Below, piece by piece: positions 44,860-54,775 of a stretch of 64,000 bases of DNA. The stretch comes from Saccharina japonica (lineage: Eukaryota > Sar > Phaeophyceae > Laminariales > Laminariaceae): the NCBI GenBank assembly GCA_008828725.1, contig MEHQ01000164.1, positions 497,792-561,791 on the forward strand, read 5' to 3'. Under the pieces are notes generated by a model. That model did not search any database. It was not told where the DNA came from and was given only the letters and a program-made list of their open reading frames with translations. Within the stretch, counting starts at the first letter, position 1. Each line of letters opens with the position of its first letter. A program made the position numbers and the translations under genes.

Positions 44860-46860
44860 TCGCCACTACGCGATGCATGGCTGATGACAATATACCAAAG
44901 CGCCCATGTTTCAGTGAAGTATAATTATTGTTTCGACCCGTAGCTCCGACAGTTATTGTCAACGTAGAGCCGACTATACGTCGCAGGCCTGAACATTGTT
45001 CGTATCAACCAGATGCAATATATGTATACCTCGTGGAGAGCCCCACGTTAACACCAGCTGATGAAGGACGACACACACAGAGGTCTCGTCGGAGTCACTT
45101 CCACAAATCAAGTCACGGTAGCCGTGACCGTTTAACAGCCGCAAGGAATCTTGCTAGACGAAATCACACTAGCAGAACGCAGCACAATACGACAACAAAT
45201 CCCTGCCATGATATAACTCCGTAATCGTCCGAAACTCCAATCGTCATAGTATATTGTACAATCATAACCAACATCCTCCCTGGTCTGCAATCGATGTTTT
45301 CTGCTGCCGCCCTGCTGGACTAACGCTGGTGGCGTTCCACATTCCTATTGCCGAATACATATGTATGCTACACGGTTCCCTGATTGCCTGCAATATACAC
45401 TGCTAGGCACGAGAAGGACTCCTCCGCTTCAATGGCGTTATTGGCCGATGTCTTCATTCTGATTGAGTAGATGCTAGCCTGTTCAGTAAAGTTTGGTTGT
45501 GTGGAATCTGCATACTGTAGTACACACCAAACGAAAACAGCCCATCCTAGACTATACGGCTCCCACACGGCAACATGAAGTGGGAAGCATTGATTTGTCC
45601 GATGCAGGAAAATATGTATTGAAAGGCCATCACACCATGTACACTTGGATTGTATTGTTAGGAATCTGAACATAATTACCATATATAGGGTCGTGGGCGA
45701 GTAAGACGCGCGAGGTGTGCGTAGGCCTGAAACCGTATCGCGACAGCGACTTTGAATAAGCTCGACAACAGATGTTTTCTACCGGACGTATATAGCGTAA
45801 CCGTTGCGGCCGAGGGCTAGAGTTAACGCGGAGTATCAAAAGACCCCATTCGCAACGCATGGAAACAAGTAATATATCGCCCATCCCGGAGCTTGGGGGT
45901 GACTCTATCATCTAGAAAATATGTTCGGTATCGACGTTCCGCCTATCCTTTTAGAAGGTCCGTTTGAACCTTCGTCTGGTTTACGCCTTAGCAGCATCTT
46001 AGGATTGGATCGTGATTGTCTTCCCTTAGATTCTGAACGGAAGTCTTTACTTCGACTTTTGAGTGCTCCAGTAGTTTGCAGTGGTCTGAATCTGGAAGGC
46101 ACAACCTGGGGCGAAAACCAACCCCCAAGTGAACGTCTGCGCTTCACTTGCATACAGCTTGAGCTCCCCGCAGGCAGCAACACTCCACACCATTGAGGCA
46201 CGATCTTGAGTATTGGGTGTTTGAAGGTGTCAGGATGTTCCTGACAGCACTTGTCGACCAGCCAGAAATGATTGACTAGTAGTTACAAGCCAACAGCACC
46301 AAGAGATTGCAAAACCGCCGACAGTTTCGGTTTACGTGAGGCGGCTGCAATAGTGTCATGGCTGCATCACCGATGACAAGACAAAATTTGCTGGTGCGCT
46401 CACGAAAGTGTGATACTACGAGGATGATGTATCCGAAACACATGCGTACCAGTTTGCTATATTGACGTTCAACATAGCACAATAGCAGGGTATTGATCTA
46501 AACCCAGGGCTGAAAATTGTTGAAAATCCCTGGATCATTGTGTTTGGAGCACTGTTTATCGGATTTGGAGGTGATATTCGTGGTTTTAACCCCCTTACAC
46601 TATTTCCAAGTCGTCTACATGTTTCGAACGCCTACATGTGTCTACTCTACCACATATTTATATGGGGTCCTCCGTGGCCAAAGGCTATACTTTCGAGCTC
46701 ACGCGCAAGCCTATGTTTGATGTGACGTTGGTTGGTGTGGTCGGTTTAGCCACAAAGGTTGGACATGCGACAATGATTATTTATCGGCACAATATTTAGA
46801 AGCGCTGCGGCGCTTCACGCGTTTACCCAGTTGGGGAACGAACCAGGTATACACGATGAC
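44860..46860. other. Intron sequence, no supported gene
   Basis: A plus-strand frame at 45921-46196 (GIDVPPILLEGPFEPSSGL, then LSSILGLDRDCLPLDSE) is 91 codons long and free of simple repeats, but I recognise no family. It could be a fragment of an inserted gene or transposon; splice context is absent. Confidence 0.3.
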
Positions 46861-46864
46861 AAAC

Positions 46865-46960
46865 CTCGCATTCCGATAAAAAGTTGGCTGCGTTTTCGGC
46901 ACGAAGAGGGAGTTGCCGTTGACAGTGATGGCTACGATTTAATTTTAAACCGAATATTGC
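46865..46960 (-). pseudogene. Decayed one-coil exon
   Basis: AITVNGNSLF can be read in one frame and RAENAANFLSECE in another, so one frameshift separates the halves of a coil. The acceptor AG is lost (TACCCGCAATATTC where CACAGGTGCAATATTC is expected), while a weak donor GCGAG|GTTTGT remains. Confidence 0.5.
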
Positions 46961-47547
46961 GGGTAGGCAGTCGTAGCTACCAGTGTTATCATCATGCACA
47001 TACATCACGGAAGCCACAAGTTATGCACCTCTCAGATGCTTGATTGCACATACTACAGCTGTCAGTTCAACTCATAGCAGCAATGTTCCCAGGAATGGTC
47101 TTGCGTGAGACCTTCACGCCGTTGGTGGTCTGAAGTCGCAAGGTTCGGGTCTACCTTTGAGCGGAAATTGTTTCAATTTCCGATACAGGCGCAGAACAAT
47201 ATGTCCGGCTTCAAGGTCCATACACTATACCTGGCACGTGTCATATATCACTACCATGGTACGGCAAAGTCATAATACCCCAATGCACATAGCACTGACA
47301 GTCAGCCTTGCTAACGCCAGCACCCGTCCTCGACAAACCTGGGCCGTGTACTACACGGCACATATATATTGGGAAAAAATAACCCTCACAGCGCTTTTGA
47401 AAACAATGCATAGGTATAGGCTGGCGTTGGTGCCACTGTTCCGTTGTCGTCGGAAATATTCGAACGAGCTACGGCAAAACCACCGGGGAGAGACGCACCT
47501 CTTCAGTGATGTCTCTAATGGCACCTGTAGTTCGGGACACGTCTTAC

Positions 47548-47631
47548 CTCCTTCTTCATCGGCATGGTTGTTGAACAAACGAGTGCTGCCGTCTATTTGC
47601 ACGCTGGATTTCACGTCCAGATATATCGCAC
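47548..47631 (-). CDS. One-coil beta-helix exon (28 codons)
   Basis: Acceptor TTCTGCGCTCAG, start GTGCGATATATCTGG, donor AAGAAGGAG|GTAAGACG. It reads GAIYLDVKSSVQIDGSTRL then FNNHADEEG-G. This is the best match to the classic GGAIY / F-x-N-N-x-A beta-helix pattern among the small exons. Just beyond its donor stands another acceptor-like ACTACAG|GTGCCATTAG, possibly the relic of a further tandem copy. Confidence 0.85.
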
Positions 47632-49061
47632 CTGAGCGCAGAATACAGTTGTAGTATGAGCCTTTCAGCGACTCGATCGAGAACAAAATAACCCGCCCGT
47701 GCGCACCTCGGTTCTCGTTACGATGCACACACCGGTAGGATATAGTGTAATATTTCAATACCAAAAAGAACAATACGTACGGGGAGACGCTTGGTGTATC
47801 ATTAGCATTGTGTGTATGTGGAATATCAAACACTTCGGCACGGCTTTAAATTTTGCTTCAATACCTGTGATGTCGGTAGTGTTACGCTAAGACCACGACA
47901 ACTAGAAAGGGACATCCACGCACCCAGCTTCTAGCAGACCACCTACCATATAAACCCCGTTAGTGTCAGGTCGTGAAAAGCAGTTTTCGCTGGACAACTC
48001 CACAAACGTTTGGAAAGGAGGTTTGCACTATAACCCTCGCTCTGGCGGTGAAAGCAAAGGGTTTGAGTCCTGAATTGCAAAGGCGGATTGCGATACGTGC
48101 GTGGCGGAAACACTAGCCTAAATATAGCTCTTTGTTGGTGGTCCGGTAAGCAAGTGGCGGCAGCCGCTACGGTGCCAGATGCGAAAGCACACGACTATTG
48201 ATTGCTACGTAGATACTTCCAACCATTGGCGTGTCCGTCAAAAGGCGCTACGGGTCGCGAACCAACTGTGTCGGAGCCATTTGAATCCTGTACAAGGTAT
48301 ACGTATTTATACTCTCCGTTACGCATGAATACCCAGCAGTAATTCCTTAGACAGCGTAAACTACATAGATCCCCTCTAGAAAATGTATCAACGAAAGACA
48401 AACAATTGTCAAGCGCCCAGCAGCGTACCTTCTGCAGCGCCCTCTCTAGGGGTTGATTTTTGGGTTTTCACTCTCTGCAGGGTTACGCTTATATTTCCAA
48501 TCGTACTATGAATGACTATTCTCCAAGGTTTTGAATGTTACATTCAGCCACTTGCTAATCTAGAGGGATACTAATTTTCACCCCGATGATTGTTTTTGGC
48601 ACTGGATTAGCCGGTGCTTAAAAACAATAACATCCGTAAGTACACAGTGGGTGCTCAAGTTCCGAAAAGCACGCGAAAGAGAGTTAACAACCGAGAGCTT
48701 GAACTACGAAGTGCCATTCTGATGATAATTAAAATCGAAATGTTTGCTCATGTTTCTTCGTAGATTTTTCCTCTCCGGGTTGAAATACAACTCTTAACAA
48801 GATGTCGTTTGAGACAGCCGGCGCGGTCTCTATTCCAAACTATAAATACAAACTCGCAGTCTCGAGATAAAAACAAAGAACGAACTTCATGGACCTCGCA
48901 AAAACAAAACGCACTAATGTAGATTCCCATTCTGATTGAAAATTCACTTCGAAATTAAGAAAGTCAGCTGTCAGTTGTTGAGAGCAGTTCACGCTATGTA
49001 TGTGCACGCGTGGCTGCAACCAACCGAAACTCGACGCTCCCGTCCTCTGCCGATAACTTAC
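47632..49061. other. Intron sequence, nothing seen
   Basis: No module-like exon or recognisable repeat was found between the exons at 47548 and 49062. Confidence 0.4.
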
Positions 49062-49139
49062 CTCCGCGTACAGCTGAGTTGGCACCAAAAGAGCTGTTGC
49101 CGGCGACATGGACTGTTGAGGAGGTGGAAGATATGGCAC
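49062..49139 (-). CDS. One-coil beta-helix exon (26 codons)
   Basis: Acceptor CTATCGTCAG, start GTGCCATATCTTCC, donor ACGCGGAG|GTAAGTTATC, a near-ideal donor. It reads GAISSTSSTVHVAGNSSF then GANSAVRG-G. Sequon NSS. First certain small module after the signal-peptide exon. Confidence 0.85.
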
Positions 49140-49503
49140 CTGACGATAGGCAGGAGGTGACTTGTCAGCGAGTTCAAAGACAAGAGAATCCACTGCCGTT
49201 CACCGAAACACGAAGTGATGATGTAGGATATGAAAGGAATAAATCCGACCTACGTGGGACATCCCAAGAGATCGAAAACACCATTTGTCACTATGCCCAC
49301 GTTAACAACACAGACCAGGCACGAACGACCATATAAAAAAGCAGCAGACAAGGTTCCGAGCATAGTTACCTTACGGAATTATGCTCTAATAACAACCGTA
49401 TGTACCAGGCAGTCCACAACAAGCAGTGAAGATCTTTCTTCGGGATGCATGATATACAAAATCAGCTGTTTGTCTAGCAAGCGTGTCTAGTGACTCAGGC
49501 TAC

Positions 49504-49557
49504 CTTCGATGACTTTATTACTCGAGTTTATTTTTTTTCTTAGAGCGCCAATTCCAC
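49504..49557 (-). CDS. Possible 54-bp exon between the first exon and the first module
   Basis: Acceptor GATATTCACAG, start GTGGAATTGGCGC, then GAAG|GTAGCC as donor. It is 54 bases long, phase 1 to phase 1, with no stop, reading GGIGALRKKINSSNKVIE-G. It starts like a module but is short and lysine-rich and lacks the F-x-x-N-S-A part. Supported only by the splice borders and frame. Confidence 0.35.
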
Positions 49558-49826
49558 CTGTGAATATCGCGAAAGGTTGTTCTCAAAATCGGAGGAGTAA
49601 TGGTCTGCGAAGCGCGTTGTGTCTGGTCGTTTCCCTTTGTACTGGCCATTTTTTAGTATTAAAGGCGTATGAATACAACATCTACTCTGTTCCAGAACTA
49701 CACCGAGATGGTCCAGGTGTGCGTACCATGGGGGCGTTGTGCCTGGCGACATATGTACTCATCGCTGTTTAACAATTGCTTCGTGGCCACCTTCGGACAG
49801 TTCGCGTCGCGGGTACATTGTCTCAC

Positions 49827-50295
49827 CTCCGTTGGTAGCATTGTTGTCGGCAAAGGTGCAATCGAATACAAGCAGGTAGCTGGAAGAATGTACGTAGACA
49901 GCTCCCCCATTTTCGGCGCCCCCTCCCTCCAACACCAGGCTGTTAAGGCGTAGAGTAGACCCGTTAGACACGGAGAACAGACCGGTTCGACGGCCGGCTC
50001 CAACGCCACGAATTGTTGGAAAACCGTTCCCAGTGACGGTCACATTCTTGTCATTGGCCACGTCGATCCTCTCCGAAATACTCATGCTTGGGAACCACGT
50101 GATGTCAAACACTCCTTTCCCCTCGCATGCTAGTGCGGTTGTAAGGCTCTGGACGTCGCTTGTGGACGTCACGTCTACGGCAACTGTACCTGATGTGCAT
50201 GGCATCGACTCTGCTCCGGACAGGAGGGATAACACCAACAAGACCACCGCCAGAACCATCAGGTTGGATAACATCCTGCTGGACGATTGCGGCAA
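49827..50295 (-). CDS. First exon: signal peptide and first beta-helix coil
   Basis: It starts at ATG 50295 and runs 156 codons plus one base to the donor CCAACGGAG|GTGAGAC. Residues 1-30 form a signal peptide: a short polar start, a hydrophobic core LMVLAVVLLVLSLL (12-25) and a small-residue site SGAES. The mature part begins MPCTSG and has two cysteines (residue 33 and ACEGKG), then a run of short beta-like segments (ITWFPSMSI, NVTVTGNGFPTI, TGLFSVSNGSTLRL, NSLVLEG) and the first clear coil, GGAENGGAVYVHSSSYLLV then FDCTFADNNATNG-G. It probably directs the protein to the surface or cell wall. An in-frame second Met at residue 8 would still give a signal peptide. No coding-exon acceptor is needed, so this is probably the true start. 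Confidence 0.85.
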
Positions 50296-50760
50296 CGAAC
50301 ACGTGACTTATCGGTCAGACCGTTTACGTACCTCGAATTATGTTTTGCCCGTCTTCGGCATTAAATGCCGGTGTGGCAGATCATAGCACGGCTGCTAACG
50401 ATTACGGTACAAACACGCTTCCACAACAAGTGAAAACCACGGCAGTCGCGGTACAGTGATAATAAGCCACAGCATCTGTATATCATGGTTTCGCGGTAAG
50501 CGAAAACTACGCCAACTCACGGATTCGCGACATTTGCTACGAACCGTGGTGAAATGCCAACGACAGCCTTGGAAGTTGCAGAAAAAGCGTTTCGACCAAG
50601 CAAGAATTCAGAGCAGTTCAGCCATTTTACACGTGTTTGTGTCCGAACACTTACAGCAATACGAGATGTTTCATAGATTTCGTCATCAAAGTATTTGACA
50701 TAAGAACTTCGCGCCGGTCTCTTAAACGTCGCAGAGGCTTTCCGTGAGCGTATGCTGACG
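50296..50760. other. Presumed 5' flank of the beta-helix gene
   Basis: The promoter should lie here, on the right of 50295. I see no clear TATA box or initiator to name, and no gene on either strand. Confidence 0.35.
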
Positions 50761-50769
50761 GCTGTATCA

Positions 50770-51440
50770 AAGGAGTGTGTATTTTGTTTTTTTCCGCCGG
50801 TTACCTGGGGTCTTCGGTATTTTCTGAACATTGAACTTGCTGGGACACCACATACGTAACGAAACAACTGGATAAAGCTTGCACCCCTTCCATACACCCC
50901 TGGGATCGGAAGGTGTGTGCCAACAGTCAAAGTCTGAATCGAAAAAAAAGTGTGAGGTCCTCAGCTTTCGAGGGAAATCAACGTGTGTTTCGCTATTTCT
51001 TCCCAGACGCATGCTACGGTAGAAGTGCACCATGACATTGCCTACCGAGGGTGGTGACTTGGGCAGCTATATACCTCACGCCAAAAATGATTTTAGAGGA
51101 GACTCTAAGTGCTACCCGAATAACATTTCGATGGCCTAAGCATACAATTAAAAACATTGGAACACAAGCATATAACTCCGACGGTTATGGATTTAGCCAT
51201 TCGCGTATGCCCACGGCTGTATGGGGCGGGGGTGTGTTTGTTTTGTCTACGTCGGATATCTGGGGGCTTCGGTATTTTCTGAACATTGAACTTGCTGGGA
51301 CACCACATACCTACCGAAAGAAAACAATAAAGCATGCACCCCTTCTATACAACGCTGGGATCGGAAGGTGGGTGCCAAGAGTCAAGGTCTAATTCAAAAA
51401 AACAGTGTGAGGTACTGAGCTGTCGTGGGAAAACAACGTG
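50770..51440. repeat. Direct duplication of about 235 bp at a 435-bp step
   Basis: GGTCTTCGGTATTTTCTGAA...TGCTGGGACACCACATAC...GGGATCGGAAGGTG...CAACGTGT is found at 50810-51000 and again at 51266-51445 (the second starts GGGCTTCGGTATT). It lies within 1.2 kb upstream of the beta-helix start codon. No coding function is evident. Confidence 0.75.
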
Positions 51441-51444
51441 TAGT

Positions 51445-52345
51445 TCACAATGTTTTCACATTTACTTGGTTCGAGTATGTAATCGTTTTTCAGCGGTAGT
51501 GCTTGCTTAAGCAGGGGTCCCTTTCTTCGGTCAAAACAAAACAAAGTACATGATTCTAAAAAAAACGTAGTTTTCGTCATTTTTCAGCAGCAACAATATT
51601 TCTGGTACAAGAACACCATACAATTAAACCTTACTAAACCTGGCATAGTTCCTGTTCTAATGCTCAGACCTGCTGTCTACCAAGGCGTAGCTTGTTCGTT
51701 CTGGGTTCGAGGGGGTGTCGGACCTCTTGGCTCTGCAAGGGAGGGCAGGCATTGCGGTGTTTGCATCACGAAACGCAACTGCTAAGCAGTGGTTTTATGA
51801 TCGTTCCAAGGTTCCTGCTCTGTATCTACACGGTACGCTGGCCGCGTACGACGCTGCGGACGGTCGATCTAGTGGCCAGGTAGGTTCGCTTACTAGTGAT
51901 CGGCATCCACGTCTAAATCTTGCTTGAAAAAAGTATCACCAGCTGGAGAACCTGTCATTTTGTTAATTCGGCTCTGGGTACCAGAGGTATGGAGAGTCTT
52001 TTTATATTAAGAGGCACGTTTAATTATGAAGAAGACGTCGGATCGATCCGGCTCCCAAGACAAACATGTTACTCACACCCGACGCTCTTTATACCCACAA
52101 CCGACGTTCTCTTAAACGGTTCATAGGGAACACGTCCGAGCATTAGCACTGGATACATGTCGTTTTCGGTCGGGAGTCGTGAAAGATCGAACATCTACCA
52201 GTAATGCAACTGAAAAAAACAAAAGAGACTGCATGGAGCTTGATGCACGGCTGACGAATACGAAATGCCCACGAGACACACATAAGCGAACAGATTCAAC
52301 ACTATTTCGTAGACCTCGGTACACGTGCACCGTATCGGTATTGTA
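51445..52345. other. No feature seen
   Basis: A plus-strand frame at 51715-51927 is open (IAVFASRNATAKQWFYDRSK) but unrecognised. Nothing else. Confidence 0.35.
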
Positions 52346-52348
52346 GCG

Positions 52349-52585
52349 TTAGGCAATAAGCATCCTGACACCAAGGAAGAATAACAGCAGTAGCAACAGT
52401 GTAGTGGCCACGACAGCGCCAGACCTGCGGTGCTGCTGCTTAGTAGGAGCAGTGGAAGTGGTCACGACAGCGACATAGCTACGTCGCTGCTGCTGACGAA
52501 CGTCTGGTGATTGCAGCGGCATCGCGGCAAGCAGAATAGCAGTACATAGAGAGAAGAATAGGCAAAAAAAAAGCACTAGCGACAA
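52349..52585 (-). CDS. Doubtful small membrane-protein-like frame
   Basis: 78 codons with a hydrophobic start (LVLFFCLFFSLCTAILLAA), a Gln/Arg/Ser/Thr middle and a hydrophobic end (ATTLLLLLLFFLGVRMLIA). The middle and end come from CAG/CTG-type sequence and the start from a T-rich run, so composition alone could explain it. A shifted frame just upstream also reads as a signal peptide (MPRSWLLLVASAFFLPILL). No family recognised. Confidence 0.15.
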   Translation of the reverse strand: MSLVLFFCLFFSLCTAILLAAMPLQSPDVRQQQRRSYVAVVTTSTAPTKQQHRRSGAVVATTLLLLLLFFLGVRMLIA

Positions 52586-52877
52586 GCAGCAACCAGCTTC
52601 GAGGCATGTACGGCAGCAGCCGAACTCTATATACAGCTTACATTGTTTTTTTCACCGCGCCGGGTCCCTACGCTCGAAGCTCGTTCAGCCCATAGCCAAA
52701 CGGCAACATCATACCGGCGCGCTTCGCCAGCAGAAGCCGTGGGGGTATTGAAAAATGTGTGTTCACATTCCAAACGCTGTGTGGGGTAGGTGGGGCTCTG
52801 GCATGCTCTACGAGAAGACGGCATGCGAGCAGCGGGCGCAGACCATGTATGAGTATTGACTGTGGCTGGCGGTCCGA

Positions 52878-53258
52878 CTAAACAGTCCAACCCCGCTCGT
52901 CCGCCTCATACTCTATGCACCAGCTGAAGAATCGGGCCTCCGTGCGCTGTATGTGTATACAGAGGTTGTCGTTGTTAGGGTCATATAATCCTGTTAGATA
53001 CCCAGTCTTTCTTGTGCGGACAGGAGTCTGCTTCAGCTGTGTTGTGCCTGAGATGAAAATAGGAGAAGGCCTATATTTTATTTCGGAGCATTCGTAAACC
53101 AATGATGTTGATACGTAGAATGGGAAAAGGTGAAATAAATATCGATACTTTTTGTAGAGCTTTTTCCGGTTTTGTAATGTTTTGTTTCGACAACCACCTT
53201 TATTCCAGCCCCCGTGGCAATTTTTTATAAAGTATTTGTCTAAACTGTTTTTACGCAA
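52878..53258 (-). CDS. Unrecognised 126-codon frame
   Basis: It is open for 126 codons with ordinary, non-repetitive composition (RPSPIFISGTTQLKQTPV, then RKTGYLTGLYDPNNDNL, then SWCIEYEADERGWTV). I know no family like it. The first third is lysine- and tyrosine-rich and could be intron or UTR. It could be an exon of an unrelated gene upstream of the beta-helix gene, or chance. Confidence 0.2.
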   Translation of the reverse strand: MRKNSLDKYFIKNCHGGWNKGGCRNKTLQNRKKLYKKYRYLFHLFPFYVSTSLVYECSEIKYRPSPIFISGTTQLKQTPVRTRKTGYLTGLYDPNNDNLCIHIQRTEARFFSWCIEYEADERGWTV

Positions 53259-53519
53259 ACTCTCACGTAGCAGAAACTTAAAAAACTGAAATAAAACTAA
53301 TGTGCTACGCTTCCATTTGTGGGGGTTGTGTCAAAAAGATTAGATTAGGTGGGCGTTTGCTTAAGCTTTTGCCAGCAGTCAAATCGACAAAGGCCAAAAC
53401 AAAATACCCACAGCTGAAGTATTTTTAATATTTTTACAAACGGTACCTCACACGCACACATTACCTCGCTCTCGTATACAGTATAAAACAGAGGATACTA
53501 TTCGGATGTGATATGGATA

Positions 53520-54715
53520 ATACACCCTGGACAGTAGTCTACTGGATACGCCTCCTGCTATTCAATAAATTGGTGTATTCCATATCGACACTTATTGGTC
53601 CTGCCATAGGTATCATACATTCCCTATCGATACATTGCTGCGATCAATGGGTTCAGAGAGAATTGAACAATAGGCAATTGCACTTGGGATGTGGTCTAGA
53701 GGTTGCCTATTGATAGCTATTGCTTCGACCGATAGGTTCCGAGAGAATAGTACAATAGGGTATGGTACTTGAAATATATAATTAATAAAGTCTATCGATA
53801 CCTATTGCTTCGACCAATAAGTTCAGGAGAAGGCATTGCACAATAGACTATGGTACTTGGGATAGGAAATACAAATTTCCTATCGATACCTATTACTTTA
53901 CCCAATAGGTTCGGGGATATTTGTACGGTAGGCTGTATATTATACTTAGGTTCAGGGTTTGGTACAGTAGGGTATTGTCTTCGGGGTGTTTGGGATAGGT
54001 GGGTATTGGAATTGTGTATCAATACCTAATTATTAGACCATTTTATTGAGCAATATGTATCGATCCACCCGATTACAAACGTGTTTGATAAGGCAATACA
54101 TAGACATCGGTTGATACCTTCCACACATATTGCATTGGGCGATAGGTGTCGGTTGATACCGTTGCAAAACTACTCTATCGATCAATGGGTATATCGATTG
54201 ATGCCCTTTCGAACCTATTGAACTGGGCCATAGATAGATATTGATCGATATAATGGCAATCCTATTGATTATGCAATATATATCGATCGATACCCTTACG
54301 AAACTGTCGAGTCAACAGGTATTAATAGATACCACTGCTACCCTGTTGAGTTAAGCGATAGGTATCTATCAATATCATTGCACAACTATTAAACTAAGCA
54401 ATATATACCGATCAACATGCTTGCACACCTATCGCTACAACCAATTTTGTATCGCTCGAGCAATACCGTTCTGGAAAGGTCCATCGATACCGACTTGTTT
54501 CACCAGTATGCTCAAGGCAATAAGTACAATAGTCTATTGGCCGAACAGTAGATCAGTGAAAGTGCCTGTAAATACCCATTGTCGGCGATACTAGCATTCA
54601 AAAAGTGGCAATCGATACATACTACACAAAACCATCGCCCTGCTACTGGAACAGGATCCTATCGTTACCCTAGAAGTAATAGATACTTAAATTATTTAGC
54701 AAATGGGAAATAACA
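53520..54715. repeat. AT-rich array of ATCGATACC / CCTATTG units
   Basis: Words such as CTATCGATACCTATTGCTTC, ACCAATAGGTTC, GCACAATAGACTATGGTACTT and TTGATACC repeat at about 100-base steps on the left (53570-53950) and at shorter, looser steps on the right. The array begins just after ACACCCTGGACA (53522-53533), the same string that bounds the candidate element at 18009-22244. Confidence 0.7.
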
Positions 54716-54719
54716 ATAT

Positions 54720-54775
54720 GGTCGTGGGCAGCAAGTCGGTAGTAGCGGTTATGAGGTCGAATCTTACGACCACCA
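54720..54775 (+). ncRNA. tRNA-like 56-base sequence with CCA end
   Basis: GGTCGTG at the start can pair over seven positions (one G-T) with TACGACC, which is followed by ACCA, like a discriminator base plus CCA. Before it, GAGGTCGAATCTT resembles a T-arm (loop GTCGAAT). It is too short for a whole tRNA: the anticodon arm is missing or fused with the D-arm region AGCAAGTCGGTAGTAGCGG. It could be a decayed tRNA, a tRNA-like end of a retroelement, or chance. It sits exactly between two satellite arrays. Confidence 0.3.

Larger units (their letters stand above)
24964..50295 (-). other. Gene span: secreted right-handed beta-helix protein built from one-coil exons
   Basis: The span runs from the start codon at 50295 to the last exon I can place with confidence. 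The readable exons are 49827-50295 (signal peptide and first coil), 49062-49139, 47548-47631, 44234-44314, 39530-39613, 38690-38773, 34889-34972, 30663-30743, 27824-27907, 27069-27152, 26558-26635 and 24964-25290, with possible short extras at 49504-49557, 40926-40973 and 32014-32058. All borders are GT-AG and all introns phase 1. Each small exon adds one coil of 26-28 residues. Pmp-like beta-helix proteins are secreted or surface adhesins; a role in attachment or recognition is inference. The last exon ends in a donor, so the gene continues leftward, perhaps to 2036-2238. Confidence 0.75.

Noticed and set aside
45368-45480. A coil-like stretch, ASIYSIRMKTSANNAIEAEE, on the minus strand
   Set aside because: It lacks MDGNT and NSA, and the acceptor-like CAG would give phase 0, unlike all true modules.
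47520-47536. A second acceptor plus GTGCCATTAG right after the exon at 47548-47631
   Set aside because: The intron would be only 23 bases, too short to splice; at most a relic.
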